Assembly (NCBI RefSeq): GCF_031851795.1
Contig: NZ_CP134696.1
Span: 1,731,576 to 1,795,575, forward strand
Reading direction: 5' to 3'
Origin: Pontibacter sp. G13
GTDB taxonomy: Bacteria; Bacteroidota; Bacteroidia; J057
Length of the DNA: 64,000 bases
Shown here one piece after another: positions 17,313-26,100 of this stretch (within the stretch, counting starts at the first letter, position 1; each line of letters opens with the position of its first letter). The position numbers and the translations under genes are program-made. The notes below the pieces were generated by a model. The model had not been told where the DNA came from, did not search any database, and worked only from the letters and a program-made list of their open reading frames with translations.

Positions 17313-18182
17313 ATGAATATCGTCGATACGCATTTTCACCTTTGGGACCTCGACAAACTGAGATATCCATGGTTGGATGAGGAGCCCACCCTGAATCGGT
17401 CCTTCCTGCTGGAAGACTACTACACCGCTACCGAAAATCTCACAGTGGAACAAATGGTCATGGTCCAATGTGAATGCCTGCCTTCACAAGCATTGGAGGA
17501 GGCCAAATGGATCGCCGAATGTGCCCAGCAAGAGCCCAGACTCGCGGGTATGGTAGCGTTTGCTCCATTGGAACAAGGCCGTGCTGTAGCTAGCCACCTC
17601 GATCAACTCCGCGAGATCAACCCGAATGTCGTAGGGATTCGCCGCCTGCTCCAAGGGGAACAGGACAACGCATTTTGCCTGCAACCCAGCTTTATTGAAG
17701 GAGTAGGCTTGCTAGAGCAATATGATCTCCCCTACGATCTCTGCATCAATTGGAGACATCTTCCCTACGTCTACGAATTCGCTCAACAGCTCCCCAATGT
17801 CCGTATGGTGATCGATCACATCGCCAAGCCAGATATCAAACATGGAGGATTTGACGACTGGGCAGGATGGATGGAAAAGCTCGCCAAGCTCGATCATGTC
17901 CACTGCAAACTGTCCAGCCTCGCCACAGAAGCAGACCAAGACAATTGGACCATTGACGATTTGAGGCCATACGTCGATCATGTACTGACGCACTTTGGTG
18001 TAGAGAAATGCATGTATGCCAGTGATTGGCCGGTATGCACATTGGCAGCGGATTATGAGACCTGTGTCTCTACGCTCCAAACCCTGATCGGCGGGCTGTC
18101 CGAGTCCGAACAAGCGGCGATCTTCCGCGAAAATGGTCGGGCATTCTATCGGCTGCCGGTTCAGATGGGCACCACAACTTGA
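17313..18182 (+). CDS. Amidohydrolase-2 family sugar lactonase (L-fuconolactonase-like)
   Basis: 289 aa of the COG3618 amidohydrolase family, which includes L-fucono-1,5-lactonase and L-rhamnono-lactonase. The metal-binding N-terminus is DTHFHLWD (His7, His9). Other landmarks are RYPWLDEEP, GIRRLLQGE, MVIDHIAKP with its conserved His, CKLSSLATEAD and YASDWPVC with the catalytic Asp. It would open the lactone made by the SDR dehydrogenase, giving L-fuconate or L-galactonate for the following steps. No signal peptide, so cytoplasmic. It is 54 bp downstream of the GH2 gene. Lactonase family is firm; sugar identity is inferred. Confidence 0.85.
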   Translation: MNIVDTHFHLWDLDKLRYPWLDEEPTLNRSFLLEDYYTATENLTVEQMVMVQCECLPSQALEEAKWIAECAQQEPRLAGMVAFAPLEQGRAVASHLDQLREINPNVVGIRRLLQGEQDNAFCLQPSFIEGVGLLEQYDLPYDLCINWRHLPYVYEFAQQLPNVRMVIDHIAKPDIKHGGFDDWAGWMEKLAKLDHVHCKLSSLATEADQDNWTIDDLRPYVDHVLTHFGVEKCMYASDWPVCTLAADYETCVSTLQTLIGGLSESEQAAIFRENGRAFYRLPVQMGTTT

Positions 18183-18335
18183 TGATTAGGCAAAAGCCTT
18201 CAAGACTTTTTGTTCAGCTATTTTATCAATCGCTATCCATGTAGTATGGGACAGCTGGAGTTTCCTCCCGGAAGCTTCAGCTGTTTTTGGTTGAAGATCC
18301 CAAGGATGGGTCAGTAGGAATTCTGTGGATTACAC

Positions 18336-18417
18336 AAAAAAAGGGAGCCCGTAGACTCCCTTCCCAAACCTCTCAACTCGCTATAAAATCTTGTTGTGTT
18401 TCTGTCCTGCTGTAAAG
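18336..18417 (-). ncRNA. Putative sRNA copy 1
   Basis: Minus strand: CATCTTTG box at 18425-18418, core with TTATAGCGAGTTGAGAGG, then stem AAGGGAG / CTCCCTT (18362-18341 on the minus strand) and a T8 run. Loop sequence differs from other copies (CTACGG against CAGATG) and the spacer upstream is unrelated, while the core is nearly identical. No ATG lies in the transcript start region. Confidence 0.6.
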
Positions 18418-18515
18418 CAAAGATGCTGAAAATCTGGGCAATGCTCGATAAAGCATTCAACGAAAGCATCATCATTTTCCGGATCGAAGGGCCGAAAGCG
18501 GAAACCCGCTCAGGC

Positions 18516-18600
18516 AAAAAAAAAGGGAGCCATCTGACTCCCTTCCCAAACCTCTCAACTCGCTATAAAATCTTCCTGTGCTTTCTTTCCGTGTGCATGA
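18516..18600 (-). ncRNA. Putative sRNA copy 2
   Basis: CACCTTTG box (18608-18601), conserved core, terminator hairpin at 18544-18523 and T9 run. First of the seven units at exact 203-bp spacing. Confidence 0.6.
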
Positions 18601-18717
18601 CAAAGGTGGCAAAAAACTGAGGATCAGCAGATAACGCATTCAATGAATCCATCATATTTTTCAACCATCCCGCCTGCCAACGTGCGTTCCCGAGTGAGGG
18701 CTGAGCTGCATGTGAGC

Positions 18718-18803
18718 AAAAAAACAAGGGAGCCATCTGACTCCCTTCCCAAACCTCTCAACTCGCTATAAATTCTTCCTGTGCTTTCTTTCTGTGTGCA
18801 TGA
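18718..18803 (-). ncRNA. Putative sRNA copy 3
   Basis: CACCTTTG box at 18811-18804, core TTTATAGCGAGTTGAGAGG, hairpin and TTG-T7 tail. Nearly identical to copies 4 and 5. Confidence 0.6.
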
Positions 18804-18920
18804 CAAAGGTGGCAAAAAACTGAGGATCAACAGATAACGCATTCAATGAATCCATCATATTTTTCAACCATCCCGCCTGCCAACGTGCGTTCCCGAGCGA
18901 GGGCTGAGCTGCATGTGATC

Positions 18921-19006
18921 AAAAAAACAAGGGAGCCATCTGACTCCCTTCCCAAACCTCTCAACTCGCTATAAATTCTTCCTGTGCTTTCTTTCTGTGT
19001 GCATGA
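18921..19006 (-). ncRNA. Putative sRNA copy 4
   Basis: Same module, 203 bp from copy 3; box, core, hairpin and T tail intact. Confidence 0.6.
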
Positions 19007-19123
19007 CAAAGGTGGCAAAAAACTGAGGATCAGCAGATAACGCATTCAACGAATCCATCATATTTTTCAACCATCCCGCCTGCTAACGTGCTTTCCCGAG
19101 TGAGGGCTGAGCCGCATTTGGGC

Positions 19124-19209
19124 AAAAAAACAAGGGAGCCATCTGACTCCCTTCCCAAACCTCTCAACTCGCTATAAATTCTTCCTGTGCTTTCTTTCTG
19201 TGTGCATGA
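19124..19209 (-). ncRNA. Putative sRNA copy 5
   Basis: Same module, 203 bp from copy 4; box, core, hairpin and T tail intact. Confidence 0.6.
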
Positions 19210-19326
19210 CAAAGGTGGCAAAAATCTGAGGATCAGCAGATAACGCATTCAACGAATCCATCATATTTTTCAACCATCCCGCCTGCCAACGTGCGTTCCC
19301 GAGTGAGGGCTGAGCCGCATTTGAGC

Positions 19327-19412
19327 AAAAAAAAAAGGGAGCCATCTGACTCCCTTCCCAAACCTCTCAACTCGCTATAAATTCTTGATGTGCTTTCTCT
19401 CTGTGTGCATGA
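19327..19412 (-). ncRNA. Putative sRNA copy 6
   Basis: Same module with an uninterrupted T10 tail. The box reads AACTTTG and a few core-5' bases differ (AGAGAAAGCACATCAAG). Confidence 0.6.
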
Positions 19413-19529
19413 CAAAGTTGGCAAAAATCTGAGGATCAGTAGATAACGCATTCAACGAATCCATCATATTTTTCAACCATCCCGCCTGCTAACGTGCTTT
19501 CCCGAGCGAGGGCTGAGCTGCATGTGATC

Positions 19530-19615
19530 AAAAAAACAAGGGAGTCATCTGACTCCCTTCCCAAACCTCTCAACTCGCTATAAAGTCTTCCTGTGCTTTC
19601 TTTCTGTGTGCATGA
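19530..19615 (-). ncRNA. Putative sRNA copy 7
   Basis: Same module. One substitution in the hairpin (GGGAGTCATCTGACTCCC) extends the pairing instead of breaking it. Confidence 0.6.
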
Positions 19616-19732
19616 CAAAGGTGGCAAAAAACTGAGGATCAGCAGATAACGCATTCAACGAATCCATCATATTTTTCAACCATCCCGCCTGCCAACGTGC
19701 TTTCCCGAGTGAGGGTTGAGCTGCATTTGAGC

Positions 19733-19817
19733 AAAAAAACAAGGGAGCCATCTGACTCCCTTCCCAAACCTCTCAACTCGCTATAAATTCTTGATGTGCT
19801 TTTTTCTGGTTGCGATA
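19733..19817 (-). ncRNA. Putative sRNA copy 8
   Basis: CATCTTTG box at 19825-19818 as in copy 1, with an unrelated upstream flank. The core from TTTATAGCGAG through the terminator is unchanged. This is the copy nearest the small gene at 20.1 kb. Confidence 0.6.
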
Positions 19818-20088
19818 CAAAGATGATAAAAAGCTGATTGACAGCAGGTAAAACATCCCATGCTTGAATTACACTTTTCAACTATCGTGCAGAAATTTGT
19901 CGATTCGCTTCCCTGAAAGAGGTATCATTCGCTTGGTTTCTTCCCGGGGATTTAGCTTGCCACGTGAATTGCGCTTATGCCGAACAAACAGCACAGGCCA
20001 TCCTCCTAGGTTTGTCCATCTTCTGTGGGCGAAACTTTCTATGAAAAAGTGATCAAATGTGGAAGGATTGCTTAAGGGAGAGAAAAAC

Positions 20089-20114
20089 ATTCAGGTTATT
20101 CCCGCAACCTGAAT
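20089..20114 (-). terminator. Intrinsic terminator of the small gene at 20126
   Basis: ATTCAGGTT / AACCTGAAT 9-bp perfect stem, followed on the minus strand by GTTTTTCTC, 12 bp after the stop codon. Confidence 0.7.
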
Positions 20115-20125
20115 ATCGGGCTTGA

Positions 20126-20383
20126 TCAATCCAAGGGGATCAGAGATTGACCGACGAGTTTGACTTTGCGCCGCATACTCATGAAACGTTGACTTCCAAT
20201 GGCGGAATAGTCCCAGTTCCGGCGGTCGAATTCCATCGTCAGGGCAGCTAGGAAGGCCCCTCTTGTTCCAGTCCAGCCATTGACTTCCACCTCACGGTTG
20301 AAGACTTGGACGAGGTTTTCGGAGGAATATTCCTGAAAACGAATCGCCCATTCGGCGCGGTACTGTTGGAGAAAATGAGTCAT
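20126..20383 (-). CDS. Small conserved-looking protein of unknown function
   Basis: 85 aa, not recognised by name. It is soluble and mixed in charge, with ENLVQVFNREVEVNGWTGTRGAFLAALTMEFDRR and a C-terminal MSMRRKVKLVGQSLIPLD. The pattern resembles small Bacteroidota proteins I have seen with similar SARG-type and S-AI- segments, but I cannot attach a family. A clean terminator follows it and about 190 bp separate it from the divergent AraC gene, which supports a real single-gene unit. Confidence 0.6.
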   Translation of the reverse strand: MTHFLQQYRAEWAIRFQEYSSENLVQVFNREVEVNGWTGTRGAFLAALTMEFDRRNWDYSAIGSQRFMSMRRKVKLVGQSLIPLD

Positions 20384-20576
20384 CGTGATACAATTTGTGA
20401 ATGAGCCCGACTTGTATCACGTGCTTCGTTCGCCAATCTAAAAAATGCGATGGATTTCCCCAAAGCCATTTACGGCCAGATTCTCCAAAACATAAACGCA
20501 GCCTTACATTCGGAGACATTTCACATAAAGCAATCTTGGACATTCCACTGCCTAAAGATTTTTGGTACCTTCCGCC

Positions 20577-21368
20577 ATGCGATACACGGAAATATCTCCA
20601 GTTCCCGCCTTACAGGATTTCATCCACAATTACTGGTGCTTTGAGGTATCCGGAAATGAGCCAGTCTCTTTCCCTGTGCAGCATCGTACCCTCCCGGAAT
20701 GTCAACGATCGGTAGTCCTCATTTCTCATCCGTATTATCGAGGAATCCGTATTGCAGGTCCCAGAACCGAAGCTTTTCAGTTGCCTGTATTTCCGCCAGC
20801 CGTCTTCATCGGGATACGATTCCAGCCATGGGTGATCTGGCCTTTCGAAGCGCTGAGTGGCCTTTCGCTCCTCAATGATACTGCCGATGCGCCAACCGAA
20901 ATAGCCAGTGTTTGGGATGCCGATTGGATCGGGCAAATCAAACCCGGATTCGATGACTGGGCGAGATTGCAGGAACAGACAGAAGCACTTCTGTCGGCCT
21001 TCCCGCTCCAATCGCATGCGCTCGTCCGGTATATCTGCCATTCCTTGACCCAGAAGCGACTGATCAAGGAGATTGTTGCAGATATCCCCGCCTCCACCAG
21101 AGTGATCCAACGCACCTTCAAGCAGACGACCGGCCTGACGATGAAGCAATACGCCAGCAATTTGCGGCAGCGAAAACTGTGGGAAGACATGGTCCAATCA
21201 TCCAGTGGATCTATGCTGGAGACCATCTTGGATCATGGGTATTTCGACCAATCCCACTTCATCCATGAATTCCAGCGAAGGATGCAGGTCTCCCATCAGG
21301 ATTTCCGGAAGTACCTCAATTCGATCCAAGTATCGCTGGATCTTTCGGAAGATCTCGTGCATTCCTGA
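20577..21368 (+). CDS. AraC-family transcriptional regulator
   Basis: 263 aa from the ATG at 20577. The N-terminal half (YTEISPVPALQDFIHNYWCFE, then FIGIRFQPW) is a DUF6597-like sensing domain seen in AraC regulators of Bacteroidota. The C-terminal helix-turn-helix pair spans about 165-250, with VIQRTFKQTTGLTMKQYASN and LDHGYFDQSHFIHEFQRRMQ. A TTGG at 20537 and GATTTTTG 18 nt later form a plausible promoter. It may control the secreted protein gene 64 bp downstream or the divergent small gene; no operator was identified. Confidence 0.88.
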   Translation: MRYTEISPVPALQDFIHNYWCFEVSGNEPVSFPVQHRTLPECQRSVVLISHPYYRGIRIAGPRTEAFQLPVFPPAVFIGIRFQPWVIWPFEALSGLSLLNDTADAPTEIASVWDADWIGQIKPGFDDWARLQEQTEALLSAFPLQSHALVRYICHSLTQKRLIKEIVADIPASTRVIQRTFKQTTGLTMKQYASNLRQRKLWEDMVQSSSGSMLETILDHGYFDQSHFIHEFQRRMQVSHQDFRKYLNSIQVSLDLSEDLVHS

Positions 21369-21432
21369 CGGCAACGCTCACTTTGGCGTTTTTTTACAAG
21401 ACTATCAGTCGAGGTCCTACGATCTTGCCTGC

Positions 21433-21996
21433 ATGAAACAAATCCTCACATTCATGCGAGCCTCTATTCTCACGATCCTCCTGCTCATGGTAGCCATGAC
21501 TGGTCAAGCCCAACCCCCAGCTCCCGATTATTCGGTCAAGTCCTTCTCCTTCATGATCGGCACTTGGCAAGGCGAAGGCTGGATCATGGGCAGGGACCGA
21601 ACCCGTAAAACCTTTCAGCAAACGGAAACGATCCAACCCAAAGCCAATATGCGCGCACTCCAAGTGGAAGGACTTGGCTATGCGACGGACTCCACAGGGG
21701 TAACTGACAGAGTAATCCATGACGCATTTGGGATCATCTCCTACAATCCCGCACGGGAGGGATTCACTATGCTGGCTTTCTCGGATCAAGGCGGCCGGAT
21801 GGAGTGCGATTTCAAGCAAATCGGAGATAAAAAACTTCAGTGGTCATTCATGAATCCGGGCAATGGTGGGTATGTCCGATTCACCGAAGATTTTTCCACG
21901 GAAGGTGTTTGGGTTGAATTGGGGGAATTCTCCAGAGATGGAGCGCAATGGTTCCCGTTCTTCCAGATGAAGCTCATCAGGCAAGAATCCGAGTGA
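21433..21996 (+). CDS. Secreted DUF1579-like protein
   Basis: 187 aa from the ATG at 21433, with a signal peptide ending near GQAQ. The body is predicted beta-rich: FMIGTWQGEGWI at the start, FGIISYNPAREGFTMLAFSDQGGR in the middle and WVELGEFSRDGAQWFPFFQM at the end. The G-T-W-x-G-x-G opening and overall plan recall DUF1579 / lipocalin-like domains with no known enzyme activity. It is probably co-transcribed with the AraC gene. Confidence 0.7.
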   Translation: MKQILTFMRASILTILLLMVAMTGQAQPPAPDYSVKSFSFMIGTWQGEGWIMGRDRTRKTFQQTETIQPKANMRALQVEGLGYATDSTGVTDRVIHDAFGIISYNPAREGFTMLAFSDQGGRMECDFKQIGDKKLQWSFMNPGNGGYVRFTEDFSTEGVWVELGEFSRDGAQWFPFFQMKLIRQESE

Positions 21997-22025
21997 AAAT
22001 AATCCGTAGATTTGCGGTCCTCAAC

Positions 22026-22057
22026 AGCCCGATTTTTCCGAGTGGAGAAGTCGGGCT
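22026..22057 (+). terminator. Weak stem-loop after the DUF1579-like gene
   Basis: AGCCCGA / TCGGGCT 7-bp stem with an 18-nt loop, followed by AATCATAT. Poor T tract. Confidence 0.35.
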
Positions 22058-22106
22058 AATCATATCTTGAGGCACTACCTCAGCGGAAAATTCGTATATT
22101 CCTATT

Positions 22107-22766
22107 ATGGAAAATGCAACAAAAAGACGGGTGATTCGCCTGTCCAGAAAGTTGGCTACGGGCCTGTCATTTGCCTCTTGGGGCTTGATGGCACTGAGTG
22201 CCCAGCCCCTCACCCAACAAGATTCCACCGACATTTTGGAGCAAGCTAGACTCAAGGTCATGTATTGGGAAGGCTCCCTCAACTACCTCGCAGATCCAAT
22301 CGGAAGTTCCAAGGAAGTAATCGCTCGTGCCACCTATCGGGAAGGAAGGCTCAAGCGAATATTTCGCGATGGACAGGTCGAACTCGAAAATGATCTCTCT
22401 CCGCTGGGCCTCCAAAGTCCACCCCTCGATTCGCTCCTCGCCATCGTAGACTACCTGAAAAATTTCCAGCTAGTCTACGATACCGAAGATCCAAATAGCA
22501 TCCAGTTTCGGGTCAGCAAGATTCGAGGCATACGGGTGTCGGATGACGGCATAGCGTGCGAGATCTTCTTCGAAAGGACTATGGGCGGAACCCATCTTCC
22601 TACTCCCAATGAGACGTACCCAGCCACTTTTCATTTGGCTTCGCTCATGGCAGAAAAAATAGACGGAGCGTGGCATTGCTACATCACGGGCATCCGGACA
22701 GCTACCGAAGCTGAAGAAGCCTACTACATACCGCAAGGATATAAGGAATTGATGGAAGGACAATAG
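22107..22766 (+). CDS. Secreted protein of unknown function
   Basis: 219 aa. The N-terminus has a basic stretch (ATKRRVIRLSRK) followed by a hydrophobic segment ending near LSAQP, consistent with a signal peptide. The rest is soluble, with VMYWEGSLNYL, FQLVYDTEDPNSIQF and a C-terminal GAWHCYITGIRTATEAEEAYY. No family recognised. It stands alone between the AraC pair and a dispersed repeat. Confidence 0.65.
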   Translation: MENATKRRVIRLSRKLATGLSFASWGLMALSAQPLTQQDSTDILEQARLKVMYWEGSLNYLADPIGSSKEVIARATYREGRLKRIFRDGQVELENDLSPLGLQSPPLDSLLAIVDYLKNFQLVYDTEDPNSIQFRVSKIRGIRVSDDGIACEIFFERTMGGTHLPTPNETYPATFHLASLMAEKIDGAWHCYITGIRTATEAEEAYYIPQGYKELMEGQ

Positions 22767-22787
22767 GCCAATGAGCGTTCACCATCG

Positions 22788-23017
22788 GTGCGGCTGACTT
22801 GCAGGGTGCGTGAGGGATGGGAATGGTGCGAGGTACGAGCAGTCCGAGTCTGGAGAAAAAACAGGTTCAGGGGACTGTGAGCTCAGGGGAGAATATCGGC
22901 CCAAACGAATCAAGTGACGAGGACGGAGCGCAGCGAACCTATGGATCAGCCCGACCTAGCGCAAATATGCCAATCGGAACTCCATTGCCCAACACGCTAG
23001 GGCACGCCCAAATCAGC
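22788..23017 (-). repeat. Dispersed intergenic repeat, copy 3
   Basis: GTGCGGCTGACTTGCAGGGT, GAGGGATGGGAATGGTGCGA, GGTACGAGCAGTCCGAGTCT, GACGAGGACGGAGCGCAGCG, GATCAGCCCGACC and CACGCTAGGGCACGCCCAAA occur in this order. The copy at 30818-31048 is about 90% alike at these blocks. Minus orientation. Confidence 0.8.
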
Positions 23018-23087
23018 CTCTCACTCATGCTGTGTATGCAAGCGACTGACGTATGATTTCGCTGAATGATTTGAACTACCATCTATC

Positions 23088-23125
23088 AAAAAATCCCCGC
23101 TAGTCAACCTAGCGGGGATTTTTTA
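23088..23125. terminator. Bidirectional intrinsic terminator
   Basis: AAAAAATCCCCGCTAG / CTAGCGGGGATTTTTT around a 5-nt loop. It lies downstream of the giant minus-strand gene and serves both directions. Confidence 0.9.
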
Positions 23126-23170
23126 TGAGGCTGCATTCAGCAGCTTCTGTGCAGGGAAAATCTAGCGGAC

Positions 23171-26100
23171 CTAGTTTCCTGTCAGGATCATCTTGCGTAC
23201 CATACGCTCATCACCCTGAATCAAGCGGGCGAAGTAAACGCCGGGTGCGAGATTCTCAGAGGTGAATGACACTTCGTGGATACCATTGGTCATGTCCTCG
23301 TCCACCAAATTGGCGACTACGCGACCTGTTGCGTCCATGATGGTCAACTCGGTATGTCCGCCTTCCAAGAGGAAGAAGCGAAGCTCGGTCGTCACTTCGA
23401 ATGGGTTTGGCTCATTCTGGTAGAGATGAAGAGCGCCTTGGATATTGAGGTTTTCAAACAAGATGAATGGATCATCTACAGACCCTTCGATCAAGTCCAC
23501 CTCGAACAGGTTTCCTGCTGTAGACACATACTCGATATCAGTTTTCAGATCCAGTACCTTGTATGTCACAGGCATTCCTTGCGCATGGATATTTCCGTGA
23601 ACTGGCAGGAATACTCGATATTCTCCGAGGGATTCGTCGTACTCCAACTCCCCTATTCCGCGGCATTCACCGTCCACAAAAGCACCAACCACGAATCGAT
23701 CTTCATTGATTCGCTCAAGATCTTCGAAGCCAATTTTGGCTACCACGACCATGTTGTTTTCGAATCGTTCATGATCCACGACAAACTCATTAGCCTGGCG
23801 CTGAGGATAATACAAGGTATCATCGTTGGCCAACAGGAGCTTATAAGCACTTCCGGGCTCCATCAGTTCCAAGTTGCCGTACCAAGTATTGCTGGCTCCG
23901 ATATACTCATCGAATCCAAAGATACTTTTCACCATATCTCCCGAAGTTGGAGAAAGCGAACCGAGCGCTTCTGAAGTGGTTTTTGGACGCTGAGGTTGAA
24001 AACCAATCCAATTCCAACCGGATTCCACTTCGAAAGGTGCAGGGGTAATTGCAGAACCAATCACTCTCAAGGTGTCAGGTTCACCATCGACGTACAGGAG
24101 ATAGCCCTGATTGTTGTCAATATCCTTGAGACTTCCCTTCCATTCGTACTTGCTTCCTTTGGCCTTGAACTCGGCGCTCTTACCGTCTTTTCGTTTGATG
24201 AAGTATTCTGTTTCAGAATCTTCCACATCCAGACTGTAGAGGAATTCTTCAATGTCCATATCAGCTCCTTGCACGTTGAAGGAGACCCAGTTCCAGCCTT
24301 CTTTCAGCGGAATGGTCTGCACAATTCCCTCTGGGTGAAGGATGTATGGACTGCCCAGTGTACCGAGGTTGCCTTCTTTGATAAAGTCGGGCTTCTCGAC
24401 AATTCCAAACTCCTGTCCGTCGTACGCCTGCCAATAATGGAAGGTAAGTTCATCTGGTTTAGAAGAACTGGAATTGTTGCTGTAGACTGTCATGAAAGCC
24501 ACATAGATTCCCAGATCGGCCACATACTCAAGCTGGCCTACCCCACGGATATCGCCATTGACATAGGCTGCCACCAAATCGCGGGTGTCTGTAGACAGTT
24601 GGGTATTGCCTTGGTCCAAGCTAAACTGCAAGACCATGGTCATGCTATATTCGTAATCTGAAGGATTGACCGACCAAGTAGGAGCGATTGCCAATACCGT
24701 CACGGACACATCCAAGTCGATATTTACGCCATCGACCATAGCAGTAACCACTCCATTGTAGGTACCGGGATCTAGGTCGGAATTCACCCACAGAGGAAGT
24801 TCATAGCTGCTATTGGAGAGGACAACTCCTGAGTTAGTCGTTGGAATCAGCCAATCCGGATGAGCGGTGATGGTGAATTCTTCACTGAGGTAGGATTCGT
24901 TTTTGAGAGAAGCGGCGATGACCAGTTCATCTCCTTTCAAAACAGATCTGCTAATGGATTCTGGGTCCCAGAATACTGGGCTTACACTCACTTCGAATGA
25001 CCAGATTGCAGGATACTCTTGGACATTTCCAGAGGTTCCTTCAATACCTCCAACGTACGCATGGATCAGTACTCCATCGAGCGTCGGATCGAGGAACAAA
25101 TCATCATCTGGATCGAGGATAATCGTAGTACCATTGCAATCAGCCTCGAATGCAATTTCGGTACTATCATCACTGCGAATAAGTGAAATAGAATCCGTGG
25201 CATAATCATTCAGATTACAATTGATCGGCTTGTCAAAAGTGATCGAAATGTCCTGTCCGAATCGCAAGAATCCATCTGATGGAGTTGGGGTACCAAATGG
25301 TGCCACAGAGCCACGGTCAATCACTCCGTTGTATTCGTCGGAGTAGTTCACTCCACGTCCTGATCCACAGATGGACTTCGCACGCAAGCTGTAGTTACCA
25401 TTTTCCAAGGCAGACACATCCAAAGTATCGAGGTAGAATGTCTCCAACATGCTATCCGCAGAAATGGTGATAACATCCAACCATGCTTCTCCCGGCTGCT
25501 TGTATTGCAAGGCCACTTGTTCAAGGAATGGATTGTTCAAGTCATAGCCACTGAAGGTTACAGGCAGGATGTTGTTGCTGTTTTGATTCACCAACCAGTT
25601 GTCTCCGGGATCGGTCAAGGTTACATCAGAACACTCAGTTTCGAAGGAGACGGAAATCCATGCGGTGTCTCCTTGCGTGATGGCACCATTGTTCTGCCAC
25701 AATTCGTACTCACAAGGTGGGTACATCATGATTCCAATGCGTGTATATTCAGATGCAACAGGGCCTCTTTCAACCGTCAAATAGGTCTGTACTGTCTGGA
25801 ACGCATTGATAAAGAAGGATGCTTCCTTGTGGTTGATCAACTGTCCATTCAATTTGATGATCGCTCCATCCGGGTTTGAGGTGGAGACCACGCGCACATG
25901 ATACTCACGCGTCTCCTGGCTGTTGGAGTAGTTGGTGAGATTCGCAGTGAAGACTGCTTGTCCGCCAATCGGCACGTTGAATACTTCGGGAGGCGTAATG
26001 GTGATCTCGGCAGAGTCACGTGGCTGGGTACCGGGCTCATGTGGACAGGAACTCGTACCGCTGAACACGCGGAATGCAGGAACGTCATACGCTTTGTCGC

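Larger units (their letters stand above)
18336..19825 (-). repeat. Eight-copy tandem array of a 203-bp module (putative sRNA array)
   Basis: Hairpins GGGAG...CTCCC begin at 18343, 18525, 18728, 18931, 19134, 19337, 19540 and 19743. The last seven are spaced exactly 203 bp, the first gap is 182 bp. In every copy the minus strand reads a TTTG-ending box, then about 75 nt containing TTATAGCGAGTTGAGAGG and TTTGGGAAGGGAG, then the loop, CTCCCTT and a T run. In the two outer copies (first and eighth) the flanking spacer has diverged but box, core, spacing (75-76 bp) and terminator are kept, which marks the functional part. The 72-aa minus-strand frames across the units overlap each other and do not persist in copy 1. 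Confidence 0.9.
22767..23170. other. Gene-free region: repeat plus terminator
   Basis: Holds a dispersed repeat (22788-23017) and a strong bidirectional terminator (23088-23125). Frames here are repeat shadows. Confidence 0.6.

Noticed and set aside
18336-19825. CRISPR array or satellite without function
   Set aside because: The whole 203-bp unit is repeated, so there are no spacers; retention of box, core and terminator in diverged copies argues against a neutral satellite.
19864-20090. Short frames between the array and the 85-aa gene
   Set aside because: No signal peptide, domain or plausible start region; overlap on both strands.
22817-23056. 79-aa frame in dispersed repeat
   Set aside because: A similar frame at 30849 is explained by the repeat itself; the two diverge without preserving frame.
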